From assembly GCA_021786265.1 (NCBI GenBank), contig JAJYNP010000187.1:1-5274 (forward strand): DNA of 5,274 nucleotides, written 5' to 3'. Every line of letters begins with the position of its first letter. Within the stretch, counting starts at the first letter, position 1. The notes under the pieces are model-generated. The model had not been told where the DNA came from. It saw only the letters and a program-made list of their open reading frames with translations, and ran no database searches. Source of the stretch: Chloroflexota bacterium. GTDB lineage: Bacteria > Chloroflexota > Limnocylindria > Limnocylindrales > CSP1-4. This document shows, piece after piece, positions 3,996-5,274 of this stretch. The position numbers and the translations under genes are program-made.

Positions 3996-5274
3996 TCAGT
4001 CGCCGACGAACCGGTAGGCGGGCGAGATCCCGTTCGCGAAGAGCGGAGTCGGGCGAGTCGTCAGGCGGACGTAGTAGCTGCCGCGGCCCGGCGTCCACGA
4101 GAACGTGTAGTGACCGCCGACCGTCGTCCTGGTGACGGAGGCCGCGCGCACGTAGCCGCGCCCGGAAACGTAGCGGTACACCGAGAAGGTGACCGGCACC
4201 GGCGGATCCGTCGGTGCGACGACCGCCGTGAGCACCTGGCGCGTCAGCGCGCGCACGCGCCTGGTGACCGAGGGATCGAGCCCGCCCAGGCTGACCTGCC
4301 GCCGAACGAGGACCCGGACGACCGGGCTGTGCGTCTGCGCAGAGACGGGCGTCCCGACGTAGTCGACGCGGAAGGACGTGTTCGACGCGACCGGCGCGGA
4401 CCAGCTGAACGACCCGTCCGAACCGACGGCCAGCGGCACGACCGGCCCGAAATCCGCCGAGCCGACGGCCTGCTCGAGCACGAGGGGTCCCCCGATCAGC
4501 GGCGCGATCTTGCCGCTCAGGTCCACGGTGTCGCCGGCCCTGGCAATCCTCACGTTCGAGCCGAACGTGATCGCAGGGGACAGCATCGGCGTGAACGTCC
4601 AGCTTCCCGTCGGCGCGACCTGGTTGCCGGCGAGGTCAGTGACGCTGCCGACCGAGATCACGTACACGGAGCCCGGTTGGAGCGGCACCGCAGGCGTGAA
4701 GGTGCCCGTGAACGTGCCTGGATCGTATGCGTACGATCCGTACAGCACGGTCCCACCCGCGTCCTGGAGGATGAGGCCGGCGTTGTACCACGTCGCCGGC
4801 TGGATGGGTTTCGAGAACCGGATGCCGACGACGGGCTGGAGGGTCCGGACGATCGAGCCCACGTCTGGCCAGCGCGAGACGACAGTAGGTGACGTGCGAT
4901 CCAGCAGGATCGTCGCGTGCGCGGCCGGCGATACGTTGCCCGCGAGGTCCCACACCTTGACCCACACGTCGCGCGGCCCGTCGGGGCCGTCGAGGTTCAG
5001 CGTGAGGGACGGCGCGTAGGGTGCCGGGCTCGTCCACGTCTCGTCGTCGTAGCTGAACGACATGGCGGCGATGGCCGAGACGTTGCCGGCCGCCACGAGG
5101 CTGACGGTCACCAGGGGCTTGTTCGTGGCGGGTGCGCCACCGTCGAGCGAGATCGTCACGACCGGAGTGGTCGGCGCCAGCGTCTGGACGGCGAGGTGGT
5201 ACGTCCCGACCGTGGAACCGTAGGCGCTCACGTCGATGTAGTACGTGCCGCCAGTGGTCGACGTGTAGCGGATG
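3996..5274 (-). CDS. C-terminal part of a large secreted multidomain protein (PPC-like end, Ig-like, Big_5, tandem C-terminal modules)
   Basis: Seen: 425 residues open to the right edge with no start inside; TGA at 3998-3996. Residues 1-31 (GGTYYIDVSAYGSTVGTYHL) resemble the end of a PPC-like domain. Residues about 37-125 form an Ig-like domain with SFSYDDETWTSPAPY, DVWVKVWDLAGNVS and ILLDRTSPT. Residues about 128-229 match the SbsA-type Ig-like fold (Big_5): SPTVVSRWPDVGSIV, IRFSKPIQPATW, FTPAVPLQPGSVYVISV, VTDLAGNQVAP, WTFTP. Residues 233-425 are two modules related to the end of the next gene. Known: PPC-like domains usually follow the catalytic domain of secreted proteases, often subtilisin-type, so the missing N-terminus may be a peptidase; that is inference. 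No catalytic residues lie in this part, and there is no C-terminal membrane helix or LPXTG. The protein was probably exported, but its signal peptide would lie outside the window. Confidence 0.88.
   Translation of the reverse strand, partial: IRYTSTTGGTYYIDVSAYGSTVGTYHLAVQTLAPTTPVVTISLDGGAPATNKPLVTVSLVAAGNVSAIAAMSFSYDDETWTSPAPYAPSLTLNLDGPDGPRDVWVKVWDLAGNVSPAAHATILLDRTSPTVVSRWPDVGSIVRTLQPVVGIRFSKPIQPATWYNAGLILQDAGGTVLYGSYAYDPGTFTGTFTPAVPLQPGSVYVISVGSVTDLAGNQVAPTGSWTFTPMLSPAITFGSNVRIARAGDTVDLSGKIAPLIGGPLVLEQAVGSADFGPVVPLAVGSDGSFSWSAPVASNTSFRVDYVGTPVSAQTHSPVVRVLVRRQVSLGGLDPSVTRRVRALTRQVLTAVVAPTDPPVPVTFSVYRYVSGRGYVRAASVTRTTVGGHYTFSWTPGRGSYYVRLTTRPTPLFANGISPAYRFVGD
3999..4577 (-). other. C-terminal tandem beta-module pair of the right-hand protein
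   Basis: Residues 233-425 of the visible fragment. Module one runs from ITFGSNV to VVRVLVRRQ. Module two contains VPVTFSVYRY, YTFSWTPGRGSYYVRL and RPTPLFANG. It pairs with residues 632-835 of the neighbouring 835-aa protein, where the equivalent parts are VTFTFKLYR, ASWTWRFGSPGSWQVRA and NPTPVNANS. No cysteines occur in it, unlike the repeats of the neighbour. Confidence 0.7.

Noticed and set aside
3790..4098. N-terminal extension of the 835-aa protein to an earlier start
   Set aside because: The additional 103 residues are Arg/Pro-rich, overlap the preceding gene and would bury a perfect signal peptide and Shine-Dalgarno inside the protein.
3897..4892. Plus-strand open frame of about 330 codons
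   Set aside because: It is antisense to the right-hand gene and very rich in Arg, Asp and Gly, with no recognisable motif. The minus-strand frame has clear Ig-like and Big_5 patterns.

Overview
The window is high-GC bacterial DNA. All convincing coding sequence lies on the minus strand, in three consecutive genes read from high to low coordinates. Each product is, or looks like, an exported multidomain protein built from beta-sandwich (Ig-like) modules. There are no RNA genes, CRISPR arrays, transposases, or metabolic or regulatory genes. The high GC content, GGGAGG-type ribosome binding site, and exported SpoIID-domain protein with no sporulation context would fit an actinobacterium or a Chloroflexota lineage. 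This assignment is inference only, and the sequence does not settle it.

Layout in transcription order. (1) 5274-3996: C-terminal 425 residues of a large secreted protein whose start lies beyond the right edge. It shows the end of a PPC-like domain, an Ig-like domain, an SbsA-type Ig-like (Big_5) domain and a tandem C-terminal module pair. (2) 3995-3790: a 206-base gap with GC-rich inverted repeats and the likely promoter and ribosome binding site of the next gene. (3) 3789-1282: a complete 835-residue exported protein. It has a signal peptide, an unassigned N-terminal beta-rich domain, four Ig-like repeats each carrying a cysteine pair, and a C-terminal module pair related to that of the upstream gene. 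(4) 1281-985: a 297-base gap with a strong cUUCGg hairpin terminator, a possible promoter and a possible short leader ORF. (5) 984-1: the N-terminal 328 residues of an exported SpoIID/LytB-domain protein. The domain is followed by an Ig-like module resembling those of the middle gene and then a Pro/Thr linker that runs off the left edge.

How they may work together: the hairpin after the middle gene and a good SD in front of it suggest that the genes are at least partly separate transcription units. Shared modules (Ig-like repeat in genes 2 and 3, C-terminal pair in genes 1 and 2) mark the three as a locus of related mosaic cell-surface or secreted proteins. The SpoIID domain is the only part with a likely enzymatic role, in peptidoglycan glycan-strand processing. 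The rest look like structural, adhesive or spacer domains. The most notable feature is the regular 18-residue cysteine spacing in the Ig-like repeats of the middle protein.
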